Assembly: GCA_002382605.1 (NCBI GenBank)
Contig: DFYG01000126.1
Location: 1-10,270, forward strand
DNA from: Synergistaceae bacterium UBA4088
GTDB lineage: Bacteria > Synergistota > Synergistia > Synergistales > Thermovirgaceae
Direction: 5' to 3'
Length of the DNA stretch: 10,270 bases
Of the stretch, positions 1-9,400 are shown piece after piece; position 1 is the first letter of the stretch, and each line of letters opens with the position of its first letter. A model generated the notes under the pieces. That model was not told where the DNA came from. It saw only the letters and a list, made by a program, of their open reading frames with translations, and searched no databases. The translations under genes were made by a program, and so were the position numbers.

Positions 1-122
1 TCACCAAGCTTGTGCTTTCGCCCGGTGTAGAACAGTATGCGTTCCGTGGTCGTAGTCTTCCCGGCGTCGATGTGCGCCGCAATACCTATGTTCCTGATCA
101 GTTCAAGATTACCGCCACTCAT
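1..122 (-). CDS. fusA: Elongation factor G, N-terminal fragment (cut by window edge)
   Basis: EF-G is the cytoplasmic GTPase that drives tRNA-mRNA translocation on the ribosome and, with RRF, ribosome recycling. Only the first 40 codons are inside the window; the gene continues past the left edge. The visible part has the N-terminal NIGIAAHID stretch and the complete G1/P-loop, AHIDAGKT at about residues 16-23, followed by [11 protein letters not shown], which is typical of EF-G rather than EF-Tu or LepA. The start is ATG at 122-120. The upstream sequence has only a GGTGA-type Shine-Dalgarno about 8 bases before the ATG, weaker than those of its neighbours, so coupling to rpsG translation may matter. 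It lies 61 bases after rpsG in the same direction, the standard str-operon order. No separate promoter is evident in that gap. Completeness cannot be judged here. Confidence 0.96.
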   Translation of the reverse strand, partial: MSGGNLELIRNIGIAAHIDAGKTTTTERILFYTGRKHKLG

Positions 123-183
123 TTTCTTTTCACCACACCCAGCGCTTTCCGCGGATTTGCCCCTGGACCTCTGGATAAAGCCG

Positions 184-654
184 TTACCAACGATAATGAG
201 CGAAAGCCCTGTTGGCCTCGGCCATCCTGTGGGTATCCTCCCGCTTCTTTACAGAACTTCCCTCGCCCTTGCAGGCATCCGTGAACTCTCTGGCAAGACG
301 TTCAACCATCGGAATACCCTTCCGCCCCCTTGAATACTGAAGGATCCAGCGGGTCGCAAGAGCCTGCGCCCTGCGGGGTTGAACCTCTACCGGGACCTGG
401 TACGTTGCCCCTCCAACCCGCCTCGGCCGGACTTCGACGGCAGGCCGGATGCTCTCCATGGCCTTCCTGAAGACCTCAAGGGGTTCGAGGTTCAGTCTCT
501 TCCCTGCGATATCAAGAGCTCCGTACATGATCTTCTCGGCAACGCTTTTCTTGCCGTCAAGCATTATCGCGTTGATGAACTTTGCGATATCCGGGTTTCC
601 GAACTTTGAGTCCGGCTGATTCTCGCGAATCCTGACATGTCCCTTTCTAGGCAT
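184..654 (-). CDS. rpsG: 30S ribosomal protein S7
   Basis: S7 is a primary binder of the 3' major domain of 16S rRNA. It nucleates assembly of the 30S head and lies near the E site. The protein has 156 residues, the usual bacterial length, and starts [12 protein letters not shown]. The characteristic sequences are present: [18 protein letters not shown] at about residues 20-36, the RNA-binding beta-hairpin with [19 protein letters not shown] at about 73-91, and a basic C-terminal part ending [15 protein letters not shown]. The ATG at 654-652 is preceded by AGGGAGA at 666-672, 11 bases upstream. The gene begins 21 bases after the rpsL stop, so the two are almost certainly cotranscribed. That gap is too short for the longer rpsL-rpsG regulatory structure at which S7 represses translation in E. 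coli, so any autoregulation must differ. No defect is seen. Confidence 0.98.
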   Translation of the reverse strand: MPRKGHVRIRENQPDSKFGNPDIAKFINAIMLDGKKSVAEKIMYGALDIAGKRLNLEPLEVFRKAMESIRPAVEVRPRRVGGATYQVPVEVQPRRAQALATRWILQYSRGRKGIPMVERLAREFTDACKGEGSSVKKREDTHRMAEANRAFAHYRW

Positions 655-675
655 ATCCTCGACACTCTCCCTAGT

Positions 676-1047
676 CTATTTCGGGCGCCTTGCGCCATAT
701 TTGGAACGGCTCTTCCGTCTGCCTTCAACCCCGCCGCAATCGAGGGTCCCCCTGACGATATGATACCGTACTCCCGGAAGGTCCTTTACGCGCCCTCCCC
801 GGACAAGGACTACCGAGTGTTCCTGAAGGTTATGCCCTACTCCCGGGATGTAGGACGTGACCTCGAACCCATTGGTCAAACGGACCCTGGCAACCTTGCG
901 AAGAGCCGAGTTAGGTTTTTTCGGAGTCACCGTGTAAACCCTTGTACAAACACCTCTCCGTGCAGGATTGCCCTGGAGAGCAGGCGCCTTGGATCTGACT
1001 CGCTTATCTTCGCGCCCTTTTCGGATCAACTGGTTAATGGTCGGCAA
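676..1047 (-). CDS. rpsL: 30S ribosomal protein S12, TTG start
   Basis: S12 sits at the 30S decoding centre and affects accuracy and streptomycin response. From the TTG at 1047-1045 the protein has 123 residues, within one of the E. coli length, and begins [12 protein letters not shown] like other S12 proteins. Key parts are [21 protein letters not shown] at about 31-51 and [17 protein letters not shown] at about 84-100. The classic streptomycin-resistance positions are the sensitive type: Lys43 and Lys88 (Met counted as 1). Asp89, the residue methylthiolated by RimO in E. coli, is present. An in-frame ATG exists at 1083, but it would add 12 residues absent from the family, and those codons contain the AAGGAGGG ribosome-binding site, so I reject it. 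The gene starts 28 bases after the L7Ae-like gene's stop and ends 21 bases before rpsG. Confidence 0.97.
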   Translation of the reverse strand: MPTINQLIRKGREDKRVRSKAPALQGNPARRGVCTRVYTVTPKKPNSALRKVARVRLTNGFEVTSYIPGVGHNLQEHSVVLVRGGRVKDLPGVRYHIVRGTLDCGGVEGRRKSRSKYGARRPK

Positions 1048-1053
1048 AAAGCT

Positions 1054-1061
1054 CCCTCCTT
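1054..1061 (-). promoter_or_regulatory. Shine-Dalgarno that sets the rpsL TTG start
   Basis: AAGGAGGG on the minus strand, 6 bases upstream of the TTG at 1047. It is close to the full anti-Shine-Dalgarno complement at good spacing. It lies inside the reading frame that would start at the ATG at 1083, so it is the main evidence for the TTG start. Confidence 0.88.
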
Positions 1062-1075
1062 CATATGTAAGCCTT

Positions 1076-1357
1076 TCATGCATCCCCGGAAGACCGGAGA
1101 GGACTGTCTTCCCACAGCACGATCCCGGCCGCGGCTGCCCCCCGGCTTATGGCACAGGCCCGGCCCAGCAGGATCATGCTTTCAACGCTTTCTACAGGGA
1201 CTCCCGCTTTTTTCGCGGCCTCTTCAAGCCCTGAAACAAGCGATCTCCTGGCGTCCCCGGCCAGGAAGAGTTTCTTCAGTGTGCCGGCAAGTAACGCTTT
1301 CTTTACCGAACGGATACCTGCCACTCTGTTGACAACAGCCAACTCCTTCAAGGGCAC
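1076..1357 (-). CDS. L7Ae/YbxF-family RNA-binding protein (ribosomal L7Ae-like)
   Basis: A small basic protein of the L7Ae/L30e/S12e/Gadd45 fold. The Bacillus homologues YbxF and YlxQ bind kink-turn RNA; the function in the cell is poorly defined. From the GTG at 1357-1355 it has 93 residues. Family marks are the N-terminal [23 protein letters not shown] stretch (about 14-36), which matches the G-x-K/R-x-x-x-K-A-L pattern of YbxF, and [20 protein letters not shown] (about 59-78), matching the VESMxxLGxACGIxxGAAA signature. The last 12 residues or so are an acidic/serine tail. An in-frame GTG at 1384 would give 102 residues, but the inner GTG has AAGGGAGGG 7 bases upstream and the predicted transcript starts close to 1384. 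The position between rpoC and rpsL is the same as ybxF in Bacillus, which supports the assignment. The gene symbol is left blank because usage differs between lineages (ybxF, rplGB). Confidence 0.92.
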   Translation of the reverse strand: MPLKELAVVNRVAGIRSVKKALLAGTLKKLFLAGDARRSLVSGLEEAAKKAGVPVESVESMILLGRACAISRGAAAAGIVLWEDSPLRSSGDA

Positions 1358-1364
1358 GCAAAAT

Positions 1365-1373
1365 CCCTCCCTT
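1365..1373 (-). promoter_or_regulatory. Shine-Dalgarno that sets the L7Ae-like GTG start
   Basis: AAGGGAGGG on the minus strand, 7 bases upstream of the GTG at 1357. It favours this start over the in-frame GTG at 1384, inside whose coding frame it lies. Confidence 0.82.
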
Positions 1374-1390
1374 GAAAAGGACACCGGAGA

Positions 1391-1419
1391 ATAATAACAA
1401 CCGCAACAGGCAGTGTCAA
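1391..1419 (-). promoter_or_regulatory. Predicted sigma-A/sigma-70 promoter for the L7Ae-like gene-rpsL-rpsG-fusA
   Basis: On the minus strand: TTGACA (1419-1414, a perfect -35), a 17-base spacer, then TATTAT (1396-1391, five of six matches to TATAAT). The three bases before the -10 are TGT, an extended -10 TGn element. The expected transcript start is near 1384, about 27 bases before the GTG of the L7Ae-like gene and just upstream of its Shine-Dalgarno. The element lies entirely in the 85-base gap after rpoC. I see no intrinsic terminator between the rpoC stop and this promoter, so readthrough from rpoBC probably adds to its output. Seen directly: the boxes and spacing. Inferred: activity. 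Confidence 0.82.
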
Positions 1420-1442
1420 GGAAAATCTCTCAACCCGCCGCG

Positions 1443-4400
1443 CTATACAGCGAGGGGAGACTCCTCATCAGGAGTGCCGAAAGCTGTTGGCGGTGACACT
1501 TCGACAAGATCAAAATCTCTGTATGCCTCAAAAGAGGTCCCGGCAGGGATCAGGTGACCGATAATTACGTTTTCCTTCAACCCCTTGAGTTTGTCCACGT
1601 CCCCTCTGACGGCTGCCCCTGCAAGGATCTGGGCCGTCTGCTGGAACGAAGCAGCACTAAGGAAACTGTCTGTCGCAAGCGCGGCCTTGGTTATTCCGTG
1701 GATTACCGGCTTCCATGTCGGCTCTTCCCTGAGCCTTCTTACAAAACTGACGCGCTGAAGAAGGCGTTTTGTCTCCGACTGCGTAAAGATCGGCCTCAGG
1801 ACCAACTCTTCGGGATCGGCCGAAACCAGAGCATCAAGAACCTGGCTGTTGACCTCACTGCCAGCTCCGGCAACCTCTTCTCCGAGGCTGTTCCTCACAG
1901 GCTCGAGAAGGACTTTGGTGTAGGCGGTATCAGACAGGACACCTCGAAGTACCGCATCCCTTGAAAGTATCTCGCCGTCTATTTCGACCGCTGCCAGTTC
2001 GCGTTCCACCAGACCCCGAACCACACTGCCGTCGATAAGCTGCGGAATGTCCCTTACCGCATTACCCTCGGAATCTATGGCCTGAACCAGAGGGCGGGCC
2101 CAGTACTGGTCGATGAGCACCTTCTGTATCGCGTCTGCAAGAGTGACTGTTTCGGGTGATCGCCATATTTTTATCGACTCGACGTTGCTCTCCCTGATGG
2201 CGGCGGCAGCCTGATCGTCGATGACCCTGTCCGCTGCGACAATGACCTTCCCTTCTGACACAACATCTTCCGCGAGGTACGCCGTCCCCTTGAGGTCATC
2301 AATGATCTCCACGTCCCTGACCAGTATGCTTATCGGCTTTCCACCGGTGATCCGGGCCATGTGGCTGGAATTGAGGATGGTCCCTGATTCGATCACTTCT
2401 CCCTCAGATATCTCCCGGCTCTCTATCAGCTCCAGGCCCGACATGCTGCGCCTGAAAGACACCTCGCCGACAATGATGCGCAGAAGACCGGACTCGTCCT
2501 CAAGGATCAGGTCCGAAATTCCGGACCCCGGTCGCAATATCTGCCGGATCCCGTTTTCGTCAAGTACCTGCCCCTTGAGGGACAGCGCCGGGTCGATGTT
2601 GCCGTGTCCGCTTGCATCGGCCAGTTTTTTCCCGGTCATTATGCCGTTGGCTTCCTCGAGGAATCGTTCATTATCCGAGACTATCTCCCGGATCTCTTTC
2701 CCCAGATCCGCGAGCCATGCAAGTTCCATCGACACGAAGGAGCTGTCTCCCTCTTCGAGCACCCTGACCCTGTTGACGGGGGCGACCTTGCGCAGGATCA
2801 CCTCTATGTGCTTGTTGCTCACTGATACGCCCTGGGACAGGTACACCGACTGTATCTGGTCAACCAGGTAGTTCTGGACCGCCTCGAGCCCTTCTACCTC
2901 AAGCAGCTGCTGGGGGTCCAGATGCCCTTCGGTAAGGGGCTGACCTTTCTTGACAGAATCCCCCTCTTCGACCAGAAGCGGCTGCGAAGCAGGAATATTG
3001 TTGGATGACCTTGATTCAACCCCGTCATCAGTCGAAGAGATGAAGACCTTTCTCTTGCCTTCCATCTCACGGATCTCGGAGATAACGCCGTCCCGGTCTG
3101 AAAGGAACGCGACCTTCTTCGGGCGTCTTACCTCAAAAAGCTGTTCGATCCTGGGAAGGCCCTGGGTTATGTCTTCACCTGTGATCCGGACCCCTCCTGT
3201 GTGGAATGTTCTCATAGTGAGCTGTGTGCCGGGCTCCCCAATGGATTGGGCCGCCACTACCCCTACAGCCTCGCCCACCAGGACCTTTTGCCTGGAAGAG
3301 AGATCCATCCCGTAGCACTGCCGGCAAATACCGTCCTGAAGCGAGCATGTGAGGGGACTCCTCACCCATGCTTCTTCGAGGCCGGCCTTCTCGACCAGCC
3401 CGGCTTTCTCGGAATCGATCATTTCCCCGGCGGAAATTATGATCTCTCCGCTTTCCGGGTGGCATATGTCCCTGAGAGCAGTTCTGCCGGTAACTCTCTC
3501 TCCCAGTGAGATTATCAGCTTACCATCCTGGATGAGCGGGTGGATGCGGACCCCCTGATCGGTCCCGCAGTCCTCGGCGGTAATTATAAGATCCTGGGCG
3601 ACATCGACCAGGCGCCTGGTGAGATATCCCGATTTGGCGGTCCGCAATGCGGTGTCTGCAAGACCTTTCCTTGCCCCGTGGGTGGATATGAAGTATTCGA
3701 GCATGTTCAGGCCTTCCCGGAAGTTCGAGACTATCGGGTAATCGATGATCTTTCCCGAGGGATCCGCCATAAGTCCGCGTATCCCTGCCATCTGGGCGAC
3801 CTGGCTCTTGCTGCCCCGGGCGCCTGATTCCATCATCATTTTGATCGGATTCGAAGCGTCCATGTTGTCGAGTATCGCGTCCGCGGCCTCTCTGGAGGCC
3901 TCAGACCAGAGAGTTTCCTTCTGGCGGAGATATTCGTCTTCTGTTAGAACTCCCATCTGATACTGCGTAGTGAGGACTTCCTCCTTCGCCAGGGAGTTGT
4001 CGACGATCTCCATCTTCTGGGGAGGTATCAGAACATCCCCCAGACCGAAGCTGATTCCGCTGATCGTCGACCAGTGGTAGCCGAGAGTCTTTATCTTGTC
4101 GAGCATCTCGACAACGGCCTCCTGCCCGACCCTGTCGAATGCGGCGTCTATCAGGGATCCGAGCGATTTTTTGCCCAGCTGCTTGTTGATGTAGCGGAGA
4201 TCAGGGTGAAGGATGCTGTTAAAAAGCGCCCGCCCCGGGGAGGTCGTGATCCACTCACCCCGGAATTTGAGGCGGATCCTGCTGTTTACGTCAACAACAT
4301 CATGATCGAGCGCGGAGAGCACATCATCCACATTCAGAAAACTCATTCCTTCTCCCGTCTTGCCTTCTGACATCGCCGTGGCATAGTAAATGCCGAGCAC

Positions 4401-6413
4401 GATATCCTGGGTGGGTGTTACCACCGGCCGGCCGCTTGCCGGAGAAAGAAGGTTTTTTGCGGAAAGCATGATCGTCTGCGCTTCAACCCTGGCCTCTATC
4501 GAAAGAGGAAGGTGGACAGCCATCTGGTCACCGTCAAAGTCGGCATTGAACGCCGTACAGACCAGAGGGTGCAGACGAAGGGCCTTCCCCTCCATAAGGA
4601 CGGGCTCGAAAGCCTGAATGCCAAGCCTGTGCAGTGTCGGCGCCCTGTTGAGGAGAACCGGGTGCCCCTTGATCACTTCCTCAAGTATGCCCCAGACATC
4701 CTCCCTGCCTCTCTCTATCGCGCGTTTTGCGCTCTTGACGTTGGGAGAAAGTCCCTGGCTTACAAGTTTGTTTATTACAAAGGGCTTGAAAAGCTCCAGC
4801 GCCATCTGCTTGGGAATTCCGCACTGATTGAGTTTCAGGTTGGGGCCGATGACTATTACCGACCTCCCGGAGTAATCCACGCGTTTCCCGAGCAGGTTCT
4901 GGCGGAACCTCCCTTTTTTCCCCCTGAGGAGGTCCGAGAGGCTCTTGAGGGGCCGGTTCCCTGCACCGAGAACAGCCTTGCCCATTCTTCCGTTGTCTAT
5001 AAGGGCATCGACCGACTCCTGAAGCATGCGCTTTTCGTTCCGGATTATTATTTCGGGAGCCCGGAGTTCCTGCAGTTTTCTCAGGCGGTTGTTTCGGTTT
5101 ATGACCCTCCTGTAGAGGTCGTTCAGGTCGGATGTGGCGAAGCGTCCGCCGTCGAGCTGCACCATCGGCCTCAGGTCGGGAGGTATCACCGGAAGAACCC
5201 GGAAGACCATCCATTCGGGGTTTCCGTCGCTCTTCCTGAAATCCTCTGCCACCTGAAGGCGCTTTACAAGCTTGCGCTTCTTCTGGCCTGTCGTCTCGCC
5301 TATCTCCTCCCGGAGAGTTGCTGCCAGCTCGGTAAGGTTCATCCTTGACAGCAGTGACAGGACGCCGTCGGCGCCTATGCCGGCCTCAAATTCCTTGTCG
5401 TAGGCCGCACAGAGGCGCTGCTCTCTCTCGAGAATTATGTCGCCGCGTTCAAAAGGAGAATCTCCACCGTTGACCACTATGTAGCAGGGATCTTCTATGG
5501 TCAGGGTCTCGCCCTGCACTGAAAAGCGACCCGGGTATTTCTGGAAAAAGAGCTGGTATTCACTGGCGGAGATCACATCTCCCTTTTTGAAGGGAAGATG
5601 CGCAACTGCTGTTACAACAAAACCCTCTTCGCTGCCGGCCATGGCTCTCTCCGTCTGGAGAGAATCGTTATCGGCCAGTGCCTTCTCCCTGCCGGAAGCG
5701 GAAAGAACCTGCCCCTCGGAGTAAAGGCCATCCTTAGACGCCTCGACCACACGGAAAGCCGGCTCAACCTTGAAAACCCTCTCGCCGAAGTCGCGCTTGA
5801 ATGTTCCGACCTGGCTGGCGGTGATCACATCATCTTCGTTTACAGATATGTCATCTACATGGAGGACCCTGTGGGCCTCCTCTGCCTTGAATTTGTGATC
5901 GTAATGCCTGTGGACCCGCTCCTCGCAAGCCGAAACCAGATCGCCGCGCTTCAGCAGGTCTGTCCTCTTGCCTTCGATGACTACCTTGAAAACCGCCTCC
6001 CTGCGTCGGGTCGGCGCGAAATAGACCACCTTTTCAAGATCCTTGGTTGCCGTGCCCAGAAGCAGGCTAAGGCGGCTCGGTATCCCTCGAAGGTACCAGA
6101 TATGTATAACAGGCGCGGCCAACTCGATATGCCCCATACGTTCACGCCGGACACGGTTGTCGGCCACTTCGACCCCGCAGCGGTCACATACCACGCCCTT
6201 GAATTTGGGGCCGCTTCTCTTGTATTTTCCGCAGGCACACTCGAAGCTCTTCGTCGGACCGAAGATCCTTTCGCAGAAGAGGCCATCTTTCTCCGGACGA
6301 AGAGTCCTGTAGTTTATTGTCTCGGGTTTCTTTACCTCGCCGCTGGACATCTCGCGAATTCTTTCGGGGCTGGCGAGCTTGATCTTTACCCCGGAAATCC
6401 CACCTCGGTTCAT
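1443..6413 (-). CDS. rpoC: DNA-directed RNA polymerase subunit beta' (long form with two insertions)
   Basis: Beta' forms the catalytic half of bacterial RNA polymerase with beta. The protein has 1656 residues, against about 1200 for short bacterial forms and 1407 in E. coli. The start [17 protein letters not shown] is followed by the conserved [13 protein letters not shown]. Zinc site 1: Cys59, Cys61, Cys76, Cys79. The active-site loop NADFDGDQM is at 623-631, with Mg-binding Asp625, Asp627 and Asp629. The bridge helix lies around 906-944 ([18 protein letters not shown]). Zinc site 2: Cys949, Cys1023, Cys1030, Cys1033. The trigger loop at about 1060-1086 has Gln1064, Met1067, Arg1068 and His1071 and lacks the E. 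coli SI3 insert. Extra length comes from a repeat block at about 140-345 and an insertion at about 1256-1565. The C-terminal core ([21 protein letters not shown], then [16 protein letters not shown]) is intact. The ATG directly abuts the rpoB stop; GAGGGGG at 6425-6431 is its likely ribosome-binding site. Confidence 0.98.
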   Translation of the reverse strand: MNRGGISGVKIKLASPERIREMSSGEVKKPETINYRTLRPEKDGLFCERIFGPTKSFECACGKYKRSGPKFKGVVCDRCGVEVADNRVRRERMGHIELAAPVIHIWYLRGIPSRLSLLLGTATKDLEKVVYFAPTRRREAVFKVVIEGKRTDLLKRGDLVSACEERVHRHYDHKFKAEEAHRVLHVDDISVNEDDVITASQVGTFKRDFGERVFKVEPAFRVVEASKDGLYSEGQVLSASGREKALADNDSLQTERAMAGSEEGFVVTAVAHLPFKKGDVISASEYQLFFQKYPGRFSVQGETLTIEDPCYIVVNGGDSPFERGDIILEREQRLCAAYDKEFEAGIGADGVLSLLSRMNLTELAATLREEIGETTGQKKRKLVKRLQVAEDFRKSDGNPEWMVFRVLPVIPPDLRPMVQLDGGRFATSDLNDLYRRVINRNNRLRKLQELRAPEIIIRNEKRMLQESVDALIDNGRMGKAVLGAGNRPLKSLSDLLRGKKGRFRQNLLGKRVDYSGRSVIVIGPNLKLNQCGIPKQMALELFKPFVINKLVSQGLSPNVKSAKRAIERGREDVWGILEEVIKGHPVLLNRAPTLHRLGIQAFEPVLMEGKALRLHPLVCTAFNADFDGDQMAVHLPLSIEARVEAQTIMLSAKNLLSPASGRPVVTPTQDIVLGIYYATAMSEGKTGEGMSFLNVDDVLSALDHDVVDVNSRIRLKFRGEWITTSPGRALFNSILHPDLRYINKQLGKKSLGSLIDAAFDRVGQEAVVEMLDKIKTLGYHWSTISGISFGLGDVLIPPQKMEIVDNSLAKEEVLTTQYQMGVLTEDEYLRQKETLWSEASREAADAILDNMDASNPIKMMMESGARGSKSQVAQMAGIRGLMADPSGKIIDYPIVSNFREGLNMLEYFISTHGARKGLADTALRTAKSGYLTRRLVDVAQDLIITAEDCGTDQGVRIHPLIQDGKLIISLGERVTGRTALRDICHPESGEIIISAGEMIDSEKAGLVEKAGLEEAWVRSPLTCSLQDGICRQCYGMDLSSRQKVLVGEAVGVVAAQSIGEPGTQLTMRTFHTGGVRITGEDITQGLPRIEQLFEVRRPKKVAFLSDRDGVISEIREMEGKRKVFISSTDDGVESRSSNNIPASQPLLVEEGDSVKKGQPLTEGHLDPQQLLEVEGLEAVQNYLVDQIQSVYLSQGVSVSNKHIEVILRKVAPVNRVRVLEEGDSSFVSMELAWLADLGKEIREIVSDNERFLEEANGIMTGKKLADASGHGNIDPALSLKGQVLDENGIRQILRPGSGISDLILEDESGLLRIIVGEVSFRRSMSGLELIESREISEGEVIESGTILNSSHMARITGGKPISILVRDVEIIDDLKGTAYLAEDVVSEGKVIVAADRVIDDQAAAAIRESNVESIKIWRSPETVTLADAIQKVLIDQYWARPLVQAIDSEGNAVRDIPQLIDGSVVRGLVERELAAVEIDGEILSRDAVLRGVLSDTAYTKVLLEPVRNSLGEEVAGAGSEVNSQVLDALVSADPEELVLRPIFTQSETKRLLQRVSFVRRLREEPTWKPVIHGITKAALATDSFLSAASFQQTAQILAGAAVRGDVDKLKGLKENVIIGHLIPAGTSFEAYRDFDLVEVSPPTAFGTPDEESPLAV
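1719..2648 (-). other. Coding segment for the C-terminal RpoC insertion (about residues 1256-1565)
   Basis: In E. coli and Thermus beta', about 50-60 residues separate the KHIEVxxRQ motif from the GxTKxxLxTxSxxSAASFQ motif. Here KHIEVILRK is at 1201-1209 and [19 protein letters not shown] at 1573-1591, about 310 residues more. The sequence just before the insert ([11 protein letters not shown]) and just after it ([12 protein letters not shown]) matches the normal junction in Thermus-type proteins, so this is an in-frame insertion and not a different protein. It contains repeated units such as [11 protein letters not shown] (1337-1347), [13 protein letters not shown] (1387-1399) and [11 protein letters not shown] (1479-1489). 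The middle unit, up to WRSP at 1417-1420, resembles beta' residues 974-1020. Such units fit sandwich-barrel hybrid motif domains, which are known to form lineage-specific inserts in RNA polymerase. Boundaries are approximate. Confidence 0.75.
5379..5996 (-). repeat. Five tandem protein repeats in the N-terminal region of RpoC (about residues 140-345)
   Basis: This coding stretch lies between the [12 protein letters not shown] segment and the conserved helix [15 protein letters not shown]. It has five units of about 37-46 residues, each marked by a G-D-V-I-S-A-like turn: GDLVSA at 157, DDVITAS at 194, GQVLSAS at 234, GDVISAS at 278 and GDIILER at 324. E. coli beta' has a single such unit (the QILTEEQY segment) at the matching place. 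Thermus and Thermotoga carry a larger non-conserved domain here, so the position is a known hot spot for inserts. The repeats are divergent at the protein level and no DNA-level repeat is obvious, so the duplication is old. Confidence 0.75.
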
Positions 6414-9400
6414 TTATACATCAGCCCCCTCTTCCGGGTCTCTCTTGCTGGAACCGTCTCCGGGCAATGCAGAGGAATCTGCCGGATCATCATTTACAAC
6501 CGGCGGAGGGTTCTTCTCCTCGAATACTTCCTCGACATGTTTCATGGAAGATGACCTTACCTCTTCCCGGGGCTTATGCCTGGTCGGGGTGAAGGATGGT
6601 TCGTCGTCCTCCTCCAGAAGCAGTTCGCCCATCGATCCGTCCTCATAGGCAATTTCGACATCAAGGCCGAGACCCTGGAGTTCCTTTACGAGAACCCGGA
6701 AGCTCTCCGGAACACCCGGATCCGTAAGGTTGAGCCCTTTGACTATCCTCTCGTAGGTCTTCAGGCGTCCCCTGATATCGTCGGATTTTACGGTCAGCAT
6801 CTCCTGGAGAACGTGAGATGCGCCGTAGCCCTCCAGGGCCCATACCTCCATCTCACCGAAACGCTGACCTCCGAACTGGGCCTTGCCCCCAAGAGGCTGC
6901 TGGGTGATAAGGCTGTACGGTCCGATCGATCTGGCGTGAATTTTGTCGTCCACGAGGTGGATGAGTTTCATCATGTACATTGTCCCGACTGTGACAGGGC
7001 GCTTCATGGGCTCGCCGGTTCTGCCATCGTAGAGCAGGATGCGGCCGTCAGTCGTCAGATCCGGGACTCCCTCTTTTCTGACTTCATCAACCAATGAAAG
7101 GATCTCATGTTCCTTTGCTCCTTCAAAGACAGCCGTAGAAACATGCCAGCCCTTCCTTGTCGCAACGAAGCCGAGTATCGTCTCCAGGACCTGTCCCAGG
7201 TTCATTCGGCTCGGCACCCCTATCGGGTTTAGCACAACGTCTATCGGGGTACCATCCGGGAGATAGGGCATGTCCTCTTCGGGAAGGATCCTCGAAACGA
7301 CGCCCTTGTTCCCGTGGCGTCCGGCCATCTTGTCTCCAACAGTGATCTTCCTGATCCTGGCGACATATACCTTTACGACCTCGTTCACCCCGGGGCTCAG
7401 TTCGTCCCCGTTCTCGGAGCGGCTCAACTGTTTCACGGAAACGACCTTGCCGCCTTCACCGTGAGGGATCCTCATCGAGGTGTCGCGAACCTCCCTGGCC
7501 TTCTCTCCGAAAATGGCCCTCAAGAGCTTCTCCTCGGGAGACTGATCGGATTCCCCCTTGGGCGTGACCTTCCCGACAAGGATGTCGCCGGCCACAACCT
7601 CGGCGCCTACCCTTACAATTCCTGTCTCGTCAAGGTCTTTCAGAGCATCCTCCCCGACATTGGGAATATCGCGTGTGATCTCCTCGGGACCAAGTTTCGT
7701 GTCCCTCGCTTCCACCTCGTATTCCTCGATATGTATTGAGGAGAAACGGTCCTCCTTGACGAGCCTGTCGCTCAGAAGGATAGCGTCTTCGTAGTTGTAC
7801 CCCTCCCAGGAAACGAATGCCACGAGGACGTTGTTCCCGAGAGCCAGCTCCGCGTTCTCGACAGACTGCCCGTCTGCGATTATATCGCCGGAGCGCACCT
7901 TGTCTCCCTTGAACACCAGCGGTTTCTGGTGGATTATCGTACCCTGGTTTGATCTTCTGAATTTCACGAGAGTATATTTCTCTGCCTGGCTGCCTCCTTC
8001 AGGGATGATCTCAATCTCCCTGGAGTCGACCCTGACAACAGTTCCCGATGAGCGGGCGGCTACGCATGACCCGGAATCTCTGGCCACCCTGGCCTCTATT
8101 CCGGTCCCGATCACGGGAGCTTCCCCCCTGATGAGGGGGACAGCCTGTCTCTGCATGTTCGACCCCATAAGGGCCCGGTTGGCATCATCATGCTCAAGAA
8201 AGGGGATAAGCGCGGTGGAGGCAGAAACGATCTGCTTTGGGGAAAGGTCCAGATAATCAACCTCCTCGGGCGTTACCTCGGCAATATCTCCCCTCGACCT
8301 CACGTGGACATGCTTTTCCGCGAAGGTCATGTCACTATTGAGGAGAGTATTGGCTCTCCCGACGAAGAGGCCGTCCTCTTCATCCGCTCCCAGGTAGACC
8401 ACTTCATCGGTCACCCTGCCGTTTTTGACTTTTCTTTTGGGTGACTGGAGGAAACCGTATTCATTGATCCTGGAGTAGATGGAAAGTGATGTCACCAGGC
8501 CGATGTTAGGCCCCTCCGGGGTTTCAATGGGACAGACACGCCCATAGTGCGTGTAATGGACGTCCCGGGCTTCGAATCCTGCCCTTTCCCTGCTGAGTCC
8601 GCCGGGGCCAAGCGCCGACAGTCTCCTGCGATGCGTCAGCTCGGCAAGCGGGTTTGTCTGATCCATGAACTGCGAAAGCTGGCCGGAACCGAAGAATTCC
8701 CTCAGGGCAGCGGAAATGGGCCGGACGTTGATAAGATCCCTGGCGGTGGCTCCAGTGAGGTCGGGGATCGTCGTCATCCTCTCGCGGGCGATGCGCTCCA
8801 TCCGGAGAAGTCCCACGCGAACCTGGTTCTGGAGCAGTTCCCCCACGGCCCTGACCCTTCTGTTACCCAGGTGGTCTATGTCATCCGTCCGCTCGTTACC
8901 ATCCCTGAGAGCCATAAGTTTACTGACTATCTGCACGATGTCCTCGATCATCAGCAGACGCTTTGACTCGGGGATGTCCAGACCAAGACGCCGGTTCAGC
9001 TTGTATCTTCCTACACGGCCGAGGTTATATCTCCGGGAATCGAAGAAGAGACCGTTAATGTATTCCCGGGCGTTCTCCATCCTTGCCGGTTCGTTGGGAC
9101 GAAGTTTGCGGAACATCTCCATTACCGCCTCATCCCTGTGGCGGGTCCCGTCGCGTTCCATCGTTGCCTCCAGAGCCGGATCGGCCTTCCAGACCCAGAC
9201 CCTTGTTCTTCCGAGTTCCCAGAGTTTTTCCAGTATCTCCTTGGTGATCCGTTCGTTCTTCTTTACAATGGCTTTTCCCGGCCCGTCCGAAATAGTCTCT
9301 GCGATGAGTCTGCCTCTGGCCTCATCCTCAACGAGATCTATCTGTTCCTCTACTGCTCCGAAGAGTTTGAGGATCTCGTCGTTGTTCTCGACCCCGAAGG

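Noticed and set aside
123..183. Terminator or promoter between rpsG and fusA
   Set aside because: The 61-base gap shows neither a convincing hairpin with a uridine run nor a -35/-10 pair; fusA is most likely cotranscribed with rpsG.
447..480. Rifampicin or streptomycin resistance mutations in rpoB and rpsL (protein positions, not bases, for RpoB 447-480)
   Set aside because: The main resistance positions are the sensitive type: RpoB Gln455, Asp458, His468, Ser473 and S12 Lys43, Lys88. Ala464 in RpoB is a normal variant in Bacillus-like proteins.
637..1332. Plus-strand open frame opposite rpsL and the L7Ae-like gene
   Set aside because: Antisense to conserved ribosomal protein genes and without recognisable protein features.
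5598..6554. Plus-strand open frame across the rpoB/rpoC junction
   Set aside because: Fully antisense to two confirmed polymerase genes, with no recognisable domain. A shadow frame.
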